Below, piece by piece: positions 35,990-49,300 of a stretch of 64,000 nt of DNA. Origin of the DNA: Aphrophora alni. Lineage: Eukaryota > Arthropoda > Insecta > Hemiptera > Aphrophoridae. The DNA lies in contig OY740766.1 of assembly GCA_963513935.1 (NCBI GenBank), positions 7,037,000-7,100,999 of the forward strand. Reading direction: 5' to 3'. The notes beneath the pieces are model-generated. The model was not told the DNA's origin. It made no database searches and saw only the letters and a list, made by a program, of their open reading frames with translations. Numbering within the stretch: position 1 is the stretch's first letter; each line of letters starts with the position of its first letter. The position numbers and the translations under genes were made by a program.

Positions 35990-38900
35990 ATCTTTAAAAT
36001 TGGTAAATACTTTAAATGTGAAAACTAATGAAATACGAGTATTTACTTGATGAAATTTAAATTTGGATAATCTATTTAAATTTGGATAGTCAATTTAAAT
36101 TTGTTAGATATTACCTTCTAGTCAATACAAATTATATTTTTAACAAATTAAATACTTTGTCTTTTCTTTCTTTCTTTTCTTCTAACAACTATTGATATTT
36201 CACTGCATACGTTGCATACTGTGTTACTTTATCTCCTAAAATCTACTTCTAATTCTCTTACAGCAGCCTTCAATGAGAGCAAGAATGAGAATCCCAATTG
36301 TCCATTAAAAGCTATCTTTCATTTACTTCTTTAACATAATATATCAGAGCCTATTTACATAATGTTTTAAATTTTACAACAATTAGCACTGGATCTCCTT
36401 TCTAGTTATTTAATTCTGTTATATTTATATTAAATTTCTTAATCTATCCTCTATAATATTTATTATAAACTAATTATAATTCAAAATTCTACATTCGCAG
36501 TTTACGTTAAGTAATTGTATCTAATTGTATTATCTCAGCTGTTATAATAAAACAGATTTTGATTGGTTTAGAGTGTTTTCCATGACGTCATTGGAATTTG
36601 CAAAATAGCCTCTAGTCAAAACTCAAAATTTGTTGTTCCCATTTACAACTTTAAAACATATTCTAATTTGACTCTATAATGATGCCCATTAACGTAAAAC
36701 AAATGAATAATTTGGATGCTTGATTTGACATCCGCTTGTGTGGATAATTAAATGATTTGTTTGAAGTGTGATTCTATTCAAAATGGTGTCATCTCATTTG
36801 GACAACTTTTATGACATCTACATGGTTACGATTTCTTCCTTTGTTTGTTTGTATTATTATTTGCATGTTATTTATCTTGGGATCATTATTAGATTATTAT
36901 TTATTAGAAAGGTCTCCATTACAACTTGGCTGGTTTTGCCTTAGGACTTGGCCCTTTTATTCAGTTTGGTTTGTGAGGTTATGTTTAGTATTTGTTTATT
37001 GTTTTATTAAAACTAGATTAATTTTAGCTTCCCTTAAGTGTGTTTCAAGATATTTTAATGTATAATTTTTATTTTAAACTATTTACATATTAACTAAATA
37101 CAAAACATAAGGGTAGTCCTATTTTGTACAACATCACAGTTTTTTTCACTCGTGTAAATAAATTGTAAACAATTTTTATTCTTTGTAATGATCATAAACA
37201 TTCGAGTACCGAAATTTGTTTTCTGATTTTGTTTAAAAGTTATTACAAAGTGATTCCTTGGATTGTTACTCATTCGCTTCTGGAAATTTCCAAAGTTATT
37301 TTCTACTTTGACTCAACTACACAGAAACTGATTGTCTTAACTTACCATGAGATCGGTAGAGTTCGTTGAGGTTGTTATGTATACCCAAGTCAGGTCTTTC
37401 CCACACAATATTCTGCAACAAACAAGTTAAACTATTTACTTGTTAAATATATTATAGTATTTACTTTAACCATTCACAACTTGTAACTAATATAAAGTTG
37501 ACAATACAGTTGATTTATTCTAATTACTCATGTACACTAAATTTCTTTTACTTATAATTTGAGAAATTGGTTAAGTCATTATTCTTTACATTTCATTAAA
37601 ATTCTATCGAATTCGGTTTTGCTGATTTTGAGATATAGTAACACTTTTAATATGCGTTGATTTTTTTTTTGTAGTCGTCTAGTTTATACCAGTTGAACTA
37701 ATGAAGATGGGGGATCTTGAATGATGTCTCGTTTTTGTGGCAAATGTAGTTTTTAGAACGATGTCTGTAGTCTGTAGTTTTGGAGTGCTACACAACCCAA
37801 AAAAGTGAATTGATAAACATGGTTAAATTTTGAGAAATTTTTCTGTACTGACATAAGAAGAAACTATAACAAATTAACAATTTTCTCAATAACGACTGTA
37901 ACTTTTTTGTTCAAATTTTGCTAAAAACCTCCAAATAAAATATATTGGGGGTCATCATATTTTCAAAAAATTTCGGCTCTAGAGTTTTCAAATTGCTAAA
38001 AGCAAACAAAATGTAGTCTATAACAATTTAAAGAAAACGTTGTTAGCTTTCAAAAATTGTCGGCTTGGAATTTATTTTCGACAGAATTTTTTAAATTGTA
38101 CAAGTAGTTCTTATAAAAGACGTTATTTAAAAAAATGTCTAACTCGATTTCTTTAATATTTTGGTGGAATGTCAATATTATTGACCTAAACCAGTGTCAA
38201 AATTAGTAAATTAAAGGAAAATACAGTTCAAGACGTATAAACGTGTAATTAAATAATAAATTTTAAGCTAATACGATTGGCATAGGTCGAGTAAAGCCAG
38301 GCTTTATATCGATGTTCAAGTATCTGTAAAAAATTAAGATAAAATGTCGGTATCGCTCATAAGAAATACACGAAAAAAAACTCAAAATTAAAGACATAAA
38401 TACGTAGTGTTTTTTGAGACATTTTTTAGAAGATTGGCAACGAATGTTATTTTTCGTTTTTGAATGTGTAGACCAGTTGTGTAAAAAAAAGTTAAAATAA
38501 TGATTTTATGAGCTTAAAAGTCGCGTTGTAAATCAATATCATAAAAATCCTTACGAACTCAAACATTTAACAAAATAAGAGCGTGCTAAGCCCACAATTT
38601 CTCCCAACAATAAAACCACAACATTCCCATGATACAATAATAAACAAAGTTTCTAGGTCGTGGGATTGTTCCCACCACAAACTGCACGACTTACCGAAAC
38701 CAACGCCATAGACTTGGGAAAGTCGCACAACAGTTCTGCTCCTGTCGGTACAATGCGGTAGCGTCCACTTCCAGTGCGTACTCTTGGAGGTCTCCCGTGA
38801 ATCTGTTCCTCGAACGGTGCCCATCTGCAACAAATTCATTTCCATTACCTCTGACACATAGTAATAAAGCACTGGTGGTGAACAGTAGACAGACGTGTCT

Positions 38901-41900
38901 TCTGACTAGTGTGCGACGTGATACAGCAAATTTTATAAACAATGAAAGAAGTAACAGTAAATAATACCACAGCTATTGTACACTTGAACAAAACAAGGAG
39001 AAATAATACAAAATTAATGGTTTTGTGGGTGTTTTGCTCATTGTGATTTATCATTCCTTGAGATTACAAATTGTTAGCTATGTCTACCTTCCTGAAAACT
39101 GATTCTTGGGCCCAACATTTAATGACTTCGGTGTCTGGTGGCTCAATTGGTTAGAAGTGTAAAGAATCCGACTATGGCATATATTTTACTATAATTCACA
39201 TTGATGTATTTATACAGGTTACATGTCGCAGAGGACAAAACAGTGTAACCGTTATGTAAATAATAATTTTGAAGTCGTATTATACTCGAAAAGGTATATA
39301 TGTATAGTAGTTCTTCATTTATAATGTTTTTCTGAAGAAAACAAAATGGCGGATAGACTGAAAATGAAGAGTAATTCGACTATATGTTATTTTACATTTG
39401 TTTATTGGTTTTGATGTGTATAATCCGAAAATGATAGCGAGTCCACCTTTTCGTTGCACCCTATTATATAAAATAAAAATACAACATGTTCCAAAATACA
39501 AAAATGAACTTAATAACAACTTATAAACATTGGGGAAAACTTATTCTCTAGAGAATATACACACAGAAATGTTACGTGTGCAGGAGTTTCTTCACTTCTT
39601 AAAACACCATGTGACAGACAGACTAGGTTAGTTAAGGGAGTTTCTATATTAGAAGATTAGAAAGAAACAAATAACAATGAAGCCTTTTATAAGAATATAA
39701 ATAAAACATTGCTTTAAAAAAAAAATTGCAGATAATGTAACACCGAACGCACCACATTCACTCTCCATTTAGATAAAGTTTGGAAAACATTTATTATTAA
39801 TCCTGAACAAGTTTTTTGCCACTGCAACAGAACGAGAAATTATCCATTTTTAAGCTTACTTTAAAAGTTAGATCATGTGTACTTTTGAATTTAGAAAGCA
39901 ATAAATTAAAAAAATCAAGGACCAAGAAATTTTAAAATTGTTTTGTTATATTGTTTTACAAATATAGTCAACGTAAATTTTGTTTGGGTTCTTACGTTTT
40001 AGTAAAATTTTATTAGAATATTTTAAACTGATTTTGATTTTTCTTTTTGGTGCAGCTATCCCCAAATTTTCTATTTTTGTAAAAAAAAAAAAATTAAAAA
40101 AATAATAATAAAACAATTTATCTACGCCCAAATATCAAAATTTGATCAAAATCATTTCACTAGTTTGTACTGTACAACACTGCACGAATGACAGACGACG
40201 ATAATCATCATTTGGAAAAAAAAACTTTTTGGAGGTTGGGGGACTTCAAAATGGATATTTTCTTTAGTTGACCTTATGAGGTAACTTTCTATATAAATGC
40301 GAAAAAGTAAAAACCAAAAAAACTTCCCTCAGTTCGCACATTTTTTATTATAGAACAATTTTCATTTACTCCAGGATGAAATTGTTAACCAATTTATAAC
40401 CAGCGATACAAAATTACACCAAAATGAATTTAAAAAAGTTAGTCGCCTGATTTATTTCTAAGCATTTTTTTAATGGTTACAGTCAAGGGTCTTTAACAGG
40501 AGTTGGTTATGCAATTCATATACAGTTTGACTGTTGCGGTGTGTCCTTGGGAAGGGGCTGCCGAAAGGGAAATAAAATATGAAAACGTCAGCGAATCCCG
40601 GCTTTTACACCTTGTATCTGCTTTGTTTCCTAATTTAGGCAGTGACTTATTATTTGTTTTAATAGATTTGAAGACGCAGACTGTTTATCTGTTTATTTAT
40701 TCGTTACAGGCATATGGATAAGCTACCTCCAATATAACTTAAGTTTAAAAATACACAAACACAATACAATTTAAACAAAGATAAGAAATCATAATTAATA
40801 AGTGGGGAACAAGCATTAAAAATAATAATTAATAAAAAATGCTGCAACATACAACAATTTTAAAACAAATATATCATACACAAGTGATACAGCTTAAAAA
40901 AAATGAACAATTTAACAATATATAAGTTTGTACACAGTTTATTATATTTTCAATAATAATTTCTATTTATTTTCACGTGTGTTTGGGAGGGTACTTATAA
41001 AAAATTGCAATTTATTAAAATCAAATTGCCGGGTGCCTAGATTAATAGGCAACTTGTTCAACAGCTTGGTGAAACAATTTGCATACTCTCCAGGCGCAGT
41101 TTATTGAGTTCAGCTAAAGATTAAGTAAAGTTAGTTTGGCCATGATCCTCAGTTTTCCATCTATATTATAATTTATATTTTAATATTAAGAGGACAAATA
41201 TACCTTTTAAAATATGCAGAACGACTATTTTTATACATATAATAAAATATGAAAGATTCTTTGTCAGATATCAAGTTTGTCAAAAGTGAATATAAAAATG
41301 TATTATTTTTTTAAACTGCTGTTGTACTTAAAATGTAATTTTCTATAACATGTGATTTGTTACCTAAGTTTATGATACAACCCTACTAATTTTACCAAAA
41401 TATAATGGGAATTATTTCAGCTAATTTTATATAGACCAACAACTATAGTCTATTTCCAATATTTAATTAAAATCTTTGAGATTTTATTTTGTGGAATTGA
41501 TCAATACGTTACTTTTCTTTTGTTAGGTGGTTTTGTTTTGATTGTTTTCTGGGATGGTTTTTGTGCCTTTAACAAAAAACAACTTAAAAATGATCAAGTT
41601 TTGACAAAGTATGCCAACAAATATACTTTATATTGTACGATTAACGAAAAGTTTTGTTTGATTTTGTGGATGTAAGGAAGTTTATGTAATATTTGTATAC
41701 TCATTTATTTTCACTAACAACTACCGATATTTTTCACCCCCTCTGCCCAATTTTACAAAATCGAATCATTTCAAGGGACATCAATGCCTGATCTATGCCA
41801 TGGTCAAACAGATGATGTATCATTTCTAGTTGTAAAATCCATGACTTGTATCTGATCAATCCAAGTAGAACTAATCATTAATAAGGCTTGACCATCATGG

Positions 41901-43875
41901 GTGTCCGGTAGCTATTAATATTGTATAATCTCTTTAACCATGAAATCTCAATGGTGTTAAAACCAATATTAATGAAATTTAGTTTTATTGTACGCTATAC
42001 GGGGTGTCCCAGAAGTCAGAACAAAACCTGTTTAGCAATGTGTAGAAATATTCGGTTGCTTTATAAGTATTTTAATTGAATTGTAATTGGGGGGGGGGGA
42101 ATTGATGTTGAGTTGTGTGAATATAACCCTCAATCCAAAAAATATTTTAAATAAAATGTCAGTCTATATGTTTGTCCTCTAGTCAGTAGTGACTTAAAAA
42201 AAGAGAAGAAAAAAAGTTAACAAATTTGTTTCTTGAGTATTTTCCCTCTTATATATGTACTTGAAATATAATTACCACACATAAACTGTATTCTCTTAAA
42301 ATCTGTGTACTGACGATTTTTTTTTCAATCTTTACCTGCCCACATGACAGCTTTTAGTTTTTATATATAGTCAAAGTTAAAGAAACTGTTATTTTTTGTA
42401 ATAAGTCCATAAGTATTAATATTATATAATCTCTTTAACCATGAAATCTCAATGGTGTTAAAACCATTATTAATGAGATTTAGTTTTATTCTACGCTATA
42501 CAGGGTGTCCTAGAAGTCAGAACAAAACCTGTTTAGCAATATGTAGAAATATTCTGTTGCTTTATAATTATTTTAATTGTATTGTAATGGGGGTGGGGTG
42601 GAATTAATGTTGAGATTATTTTACCTTTTAAATTAGCTTATATTACCTTTTAAATGACCCCTGAATCCAAAAAATATTTTAAATAAAATGTCAGTCTATA
42701 TGTTTGTTCTTTAGTCAGTAGTGATTTAAAAAGAGAGAAGAAAAAAGTTAACACATTTAATATTATTGTTTGTTCGGACATTTGCCTTCATTTGTGTATA
42801 AGAAACAATACACGACGTTTCGAGAGTATAAATCAACCTCCGTTATCAAGTGCCTAACTTACAAACTAAAACATGCAGACAGAACACACGCCTACGGTCA
42901 ATTTTGTGGTTTTATACCGTTAATTCATGAACGGGGATTTTTGGAGACATAGTTGAACAATGAGTTTGTTTGGATGCTTAGAGGTTACACTGAGTAAAAT
43001 TATATAAAACTCTTAAAGTTCATTTTGGGAAAAGAAAAATCGTAATTTTCTGCTTATGGCAGTTATTCTCGAATCTTGAGTTATCAAACAAATAAATAAT
43101 CCCGAAATGTGCCAAAAATATCAAATTTCATTAAAATCGGTCCACGCGTTTGAGTCGAAGAACACTGCACTATTACAGACAGACAGAAAAAGTTGGTGAA
43201 CTCGATGTACCTCAAAACGGATATATATGGAAAAATATCGACATAGATTGTTGACCAATCACGTTATACTTTATACTTTGTATTTAGGAGAAAGTAATAA
43301 TAACGGCCAATGTGCGCATGTCAAGATATTTTTAGGAACATGTTAAAAAAATGAGTAGCACGATTCAATTTGAACTGTTATTTTTAACTTGAACTGGCGT
43401 CTGGACTGTTGTAGTCTCAGCTGATAATTAAACAATAGGTATTGAGGTTAAGTTACGGCAATTACATAATAATTACTGTTTTGTTGTGGTCTGTACATCC
43501 TTCAACACAGGGAGTTGTTAATCTATAATTGTGAGAGAAAGTGGTTGCCAAGGTAACCATCCTACTCTGATCTGAAAAGCAGTTGATACGCCTGCAAATT
43601 TTGTTTGTGTTCTCGAGCGTCCGGCCGTTTGTCGACCTTGACCTTGGCATTAATGTATGCAGATTGCCAGTTACATAAAATTACGCGATTTTAAAATTTT
43701 CTATTTTCAGTAACAATTATTTTGGTTATGATCAAATTTATTATTATTATTTCTTTTTCAATAAAACAGATTTGACAATCTTAATATCGTAATTTTAAAT
43801 ACTTAAAATACTCCAGACAAAATGATATTTTTAAGGACGTCCTAAGGCCTACGGTTATAAAAAAATCATATATAT

Positions 43876-43932
<57 letters not shown>

Positions 43933-46313
43933 ATATATTGCATCACTGGGATCAAAAGTGAAGCAACGAAAATGAGCGAGGATCGAAAAGTTTCTTTTGG
44001 TCCTAGTGATGAACATATTTTTCGTTATACGACAAACAATATAAGAAAACAATTTCAAAAATACTAAAATGTTATAACCTATATTTACCTTCGAAAGTTT
44101 GCATAAGTTACACAAGTTTCCAGCTATTACAGATGTTTAGTTTGTGTTAGTGGTACACTATATCGATTGTCAGATCGAATACTTTGTGCTATCGATTGCC
44201 AGATCGATATTTCGAATTTATCGGCAACAAAATCTACTTTCAGACTCAATAAAACTATTAGTCTATACAATATGCAACTCATTAGAAAATATAAACATTG
44301 AACTATTTACTACTTTTTATATTAAGACGCTAAACTATACAAATAACAGTAACATACAATAGAAATCAACATAACTAGGTTATCAAGAATTAACTGACAT
44401 TATCAACTAACCAACTTTAATAATTTAATTTAAAGATTATAAAAAAATAAATAAATAACTTCTAACATAACTTTAGAGTTTTGAAGACTAACTCATTAAA
44501 TTGTAATTTGTGATTCTATTTAAATGTAATGTTTATTGTGCAATATTTTGATTGTTGGAAATGTATATTCCATGTTCTAACATAACTTTATAGTTTTGAA
44601 GACTAACTCATTAAATTGTAATTTGTGATTCTATTTTAAATGTAATGTTTATTGTGCAATTTTGATTGTTGGAAATGTATATTCCATGTTATTGAGCTGT
44701 TTTTTCCCCCCTTCCCCCTCATAAATACCGGAATGATTGGCATTTTCAAAAAGATCGTTCACTCCTATAATATTCCGATATTTGGTTATTTTCAGCACTT
44801 TCAGTCAAGTTGATATTTTGTTGTGTTGAAGTAACTGTGTGTAGTTTGCTGCTCATTTTGATATCACTAAATAGTTTACATGAAACGTGAGATTCTGTTG
44901 ATATTGAACTAAAATGTTGTCACTATGTTGTTATTAAAATAAATAAAAATTAACCTAAAATTTTGTTTGTTTTCTTTTATTTTATTTTCCATATGATAAA
45001 AAACGTTGTTCATTACACGCAACAAGAGTGTATTTTTGGCGCTTAATTGTATTTAGTATGAACTAAAATCGATGGTAACAGCTGTTTTATCGGTTATTTA
45101 CAATCGAGAGTATCGGTTGTTTTTATAGATTCTTTACAATCGTTAATTAATTCGTATAAACGAAGTAACAGCTGATAATCTCGACCTCAGCTGATGAGGT
45201 CGTATGACTAAAAATAACGTACCTACTGTTATATATGATCGTGTATGTTTTTTGGATTGTGTTATTATTTGTTCTTTACATTTGTGAATGTCTGTTGTGT
45301 GCGTGGCAATTTTAATAATTACGCAGTAATCATATTATCTGTATACCACATAAATAATAATATTATTATTAATATAATATAATTTTTTGTTGCAGAAGAA
45401 CAAGGTTCAAATGCCAGAGAGAAGCTTTCATGCTGTGTAGATGTCATCAACTGACTTGAGGTTCGTAGCGCCACAAATTACTTTCATTTTAATTAAAAAT
45501 AATTTTACATTATTAAATAAAAGGTTTCTTGTAAAATCAGCGTCGGTTTTTTTCAGACACGTAATGTTCACCATTTTATTGGTGGTAATGTTGTCCCCCC
45601 CCTGCTGTTTGGACGGATTCATAGCTTTGATTTTTCATTACCCCCACCCCCCCCCCGAACTACGCTTTCGGCTAAAAATGGCGCAATAAACTTTGCACAA
45701 ACTTTCTCACTCAACAATCCCCAAAATCAAAAAATGAAAAGAACAAATCACAAAAAATAATCGTCATGAAAATGTCAGTTTACTAGGTGACAATCAAAAT
45801 GTGAAATTGAACCATGAAAAAAAAACCTTCATAAAATATAAATATATTGAAATAAGGATCTAAACTTGCTTCGCTTGTGTTTTAAACACAGCCTCAGAGT
45901 ATTTGATATAAATCTAACCTCTAATGATTGCAGTCAATGTTTATTTTTGTTTTTTGACAATTATAACTGGAGCAATAATTGTTTACTTACGATTTTGCAC
46001 AGGGGTTTGGGTTATTAATTTTATTAAAATTTCAACGAAATCGGTATAGCCGATTTTGCGGAATTGCGTATTTTATGATAGCCTCATTACTGATTTTGTT
46101 GGTTTTTTGTCAATAATTCATAATACTTTTGGTAGAGACCTTAGGTAACAATTATTTGAAATTTGATCATAATCGTGAGTCGATTTTAGAAGTGCACACG
46201 TTCGGGTTGTAGAGTATTGCAAATATGATAGACAGGCGTCATTAATAAGTTGTATGTTTTGCCTCCCTCCCATGACTGGAACTTTGTTCTTTTTATCTAT
46301 CTTCGTTTAAACC

Positions 46314-46375
<62 letters not shown>

Positions 46376-49300
46376 CAGAGTGGTTATATAGTCCTTCCCC
46401 CTCCTATTTTTTTCTACAATTTATATTTAAAGTGTTTTTCAATGATAACATTAAGTAGAAACTCTAACTTTTGAGGTATTCTAAAATATTGGCTCTAAAC
46501 CTGAGGTCTAAGATATAGAAGTCAACTTCCGAATCTTTATATGAGACGATAGTCATGCCACATGTCGATTAACACTGCCTTATTTTTCCTGAAAACAATA
46601 GTGCAAGTAAAATTCAAAAAGGTTGTAGCGTTTCCGAGAAATCAGTATGTCAAAGATGTAGGAGAAGACTTTTTATAATTTGTATAGCCATCAATATCAA
46701 GTGTTTTTATTTTGTAAAGTTTAATTTGTCAATAATTACCTCTTTAATTAAACTAAATTTAGGGTAACCTTTGCCATCAGCATCAATTTTAAATAAATTT
46801 CAAAGTAAAAAAAATTACTGTCCTCTTGCACTTTCATTGCACAACTGTTATCAGTAAAAAAGGCAGTGTTAAACGAAATGTCGCATGACTATCTTCTCAA
46901 TACAACTTTTAAATCGACTCCTACATCTTTGAACTAAAGATTTCTTGGAAACGGTACAACCTTTTTGAATTTTACTTGTACCATTGTTTTCAGGGAAAAA
47001 GGCAGTGTTAATTGACATGCCGTATGACTATCTTCTCATAAAGAATTAGGAAGTTGACTTCTATATCTTAGACCTCAGGTTAGAAGGTATTGGGTATATC
47101 ATATCACCCAATACGTTAGAATATCTCAGAAGTTAGAATTTCTACCTATATTATAATGAATGTTATCATTGAAAAACACTTTAAATATAAATTGTAGAAA
47201 AAAAGTAGAGGGGAAAGGACTTTATAACCATCCTGTATAGATATTATAATCTAACTTCTCTGTGGTTGTTCTTGCAACCACTAATCTAATCTACTCTTTT
47301 GTTTATTTTAAAACTCCGCGAAGAGGTTAGGTCCCAGGTTATCTTATCTTATCTTTTTGGTAAATTGTATGCCATAAAACAATATTATTACAATTTGTGT
47401 AAGTTATTGTATGTTATGACAATGTATGGTTAATAAAAAAAATCAAAGTTTGGAGCTACGGGGGAACAAAAAAGACCCCCATAACACTTTGTTTAACTTA
47501 ATGGAACGTCAAACGAATATAACATACAAAACACTTTTTTTTACCCATCACATAAGTTTCTTTATACTACGTATATTTGAGAGAGTAAAAACTGTGGTTA
47601 AATTTGATTTCTTGAAGAAAAACCAATTTTAGTACGACTGGCCTAGGGAATTAGATAAGCGAGTATGCAAGATATTTGCATTGTATCTATCTTAGGAATC
47701 GGTTTGCGTGCAAAGTATGTAATTATTTTACATAACCTTATTTTTCATTGCAATACAAATGATTCTTAAGTTTAATTAGTATTCAAGGTCAAACGTAACA
47801 TACGAAACTTTCATGAAATCATTCAAACGGAACCTTCCCACGCACAGACTTTCAATGAAATGCATTCTATTATTTTAAGATGTTTTATTTGAAGGGATAA
47901 AATTAACTAGGTTATCAATAAATGAGGTAAACTAAAGTTGAGCAGTTTCTTAGGTTGAAACTTTGACCATCGTCAGTGTCACTTCTTTATTATAATGAAT
48001 ATTTCTCACCCAATTTACGAATTATAATGTAAGTTTTGTCATTTCGACCATTGTTTGGGCGCCATCATGTCACTTACCCAGCCCGATCATGCAATTTAAT
48101 ACGTTTCTATTTAGATTTAACTTATATATTTTTTACGATTCACAGATCCTATAAATATAATGAACAAAAGTTAGTTTCTTGGATTCCCTAAATTAGGTTA
48201 CAAATTATTTTTCAAAATACCAGTGTCAAGTTTCTCTGAGTCCAAAAAATTCGTACAGGTTTTGGGAATGATGCACTGAATGGATAGCTTTTAATTTAAA
48301 TTGGTATAAAGACCATATTTTGGTGATTTCTCCGGAACTTGTTTTTTTAAATTTTTTCCGATACCTAAATATTTGTAATTTTATAATAGAAAAAAAAACA
48401 ATTTTCTCAAAACCAGCTCTAACGATTTTGATCAAATTTTTGCTAAACTATAAAACCTAATAGCCAAACTGAACGAATTGGTACCTACTTCTCTCTCACT
48501 CAAAAAAAAAAGTTAGTTCATGAGTTATTTGTAGAAAACAAACAAAATTGGACAAGGAGTTGTTCTAAAAGACATCATTTCTCAAAATTGGTTCTACTAA
48601 TTTCGTTCAATTTGTGTTGAAATTAGAATATTAATGACCCAAACTAGAGTGAAATATAGAAAGGAAAAGAAAATTACGGTTCATGAATAGTGTGAAAAAA
48701 TTATTTAAAGAAACCTTATCAGCTGTTATTAAAAATTCAATTTCAATTAATACCATTCATGGCACAAGAAAGTAAGTTTTGGCCCTATTTAAATAAATTA
48801 AATATTATATTTTAAAAATAAATCATGGCTCATTTTCACTATTTGACTGATAAGTTCCAAATTTACATTTTTTGTTGTTTGATATTTGTTTTGTTGTTTT
48901 GATTTTCTGGATGGGTTTGTGCAATATTTTGTGTTTTTACTGATGGTATGTATTATACAGTCGAATATATATGCTCAATTTCAAAGTTCGAAATACCATA
49001 GTATATGATTTTTCTGAATGTCAGAAAAGTTCTATATCGTATAGTCCCCTATACCAGATTCCACGTTCTTATCTAAATTGATGTTCTTCTTTTGTCGCCG
49101 CTTATTGTGCCTACGTACAGACGGAAACGACAAAGACCAACGGAAGGACGAGATTTATAAAATTACGTATGAAAAGTAAAGATCAGTCAAAAAACGTTTG
49201 TTAAAAATCTATTGCGATATCAAACTTACGCTGGGTTTACAAGTAAAATGGAAGATTAAAACAATTTGTATTTAAATTTAAAGTCGTGAAAATGATTAAA

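Larger units (their letters stand above)
30724..37345 (-). other. Ig-gene intron 3
   Basis: 6.6-kb GT-AG intron, AT-rich. It contains long T tracts (about 34053-34077 and 35947-35985), degenerate dispersed-repeat copies (about 33500-33720 and 33920-34450), and a perfect CRE palindrome TGACGTCA followed by TTGG at 36583-36594. No further exon of the gene is seen. Confidence 0.75.

Noticed and set aside
36811..37065. 84-codon hydrophobic frame resembling a membrane protein
   Set aside because: Hydrophobicity follows from T-rich sequence. It is in an intron on the opposite strand, with no promoter or homology seen.
38567..38872. 101-codon frame over Ig exon 2
   Set aside because: It is the third frame of the same exon and ignores the donor at 38694. 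The translation has no Ig features.
38691..38942. Open frame with a signal-peptide-like start (MFIKFAVSRR..., LLFTTSALLLC) running into Ig exon 2
   Set aside because: It reads exon 2 in the wrong frame, missing the Ig cysteine context. The only way to splice it would be a 24-nt intron, which also keeps the wrong frame. The exon at 50780-50880 fits the phase exactly.
40503..40721. 72-codon plus-strand frame
   Set aside because: No domain, no splice context, and within Ig-gene intron 1 on the opposite strand. Length is compatible with chance.
43855..44115. Frame ending in IYIYIY
   Set aside because: Translation of a TA microsatellite.
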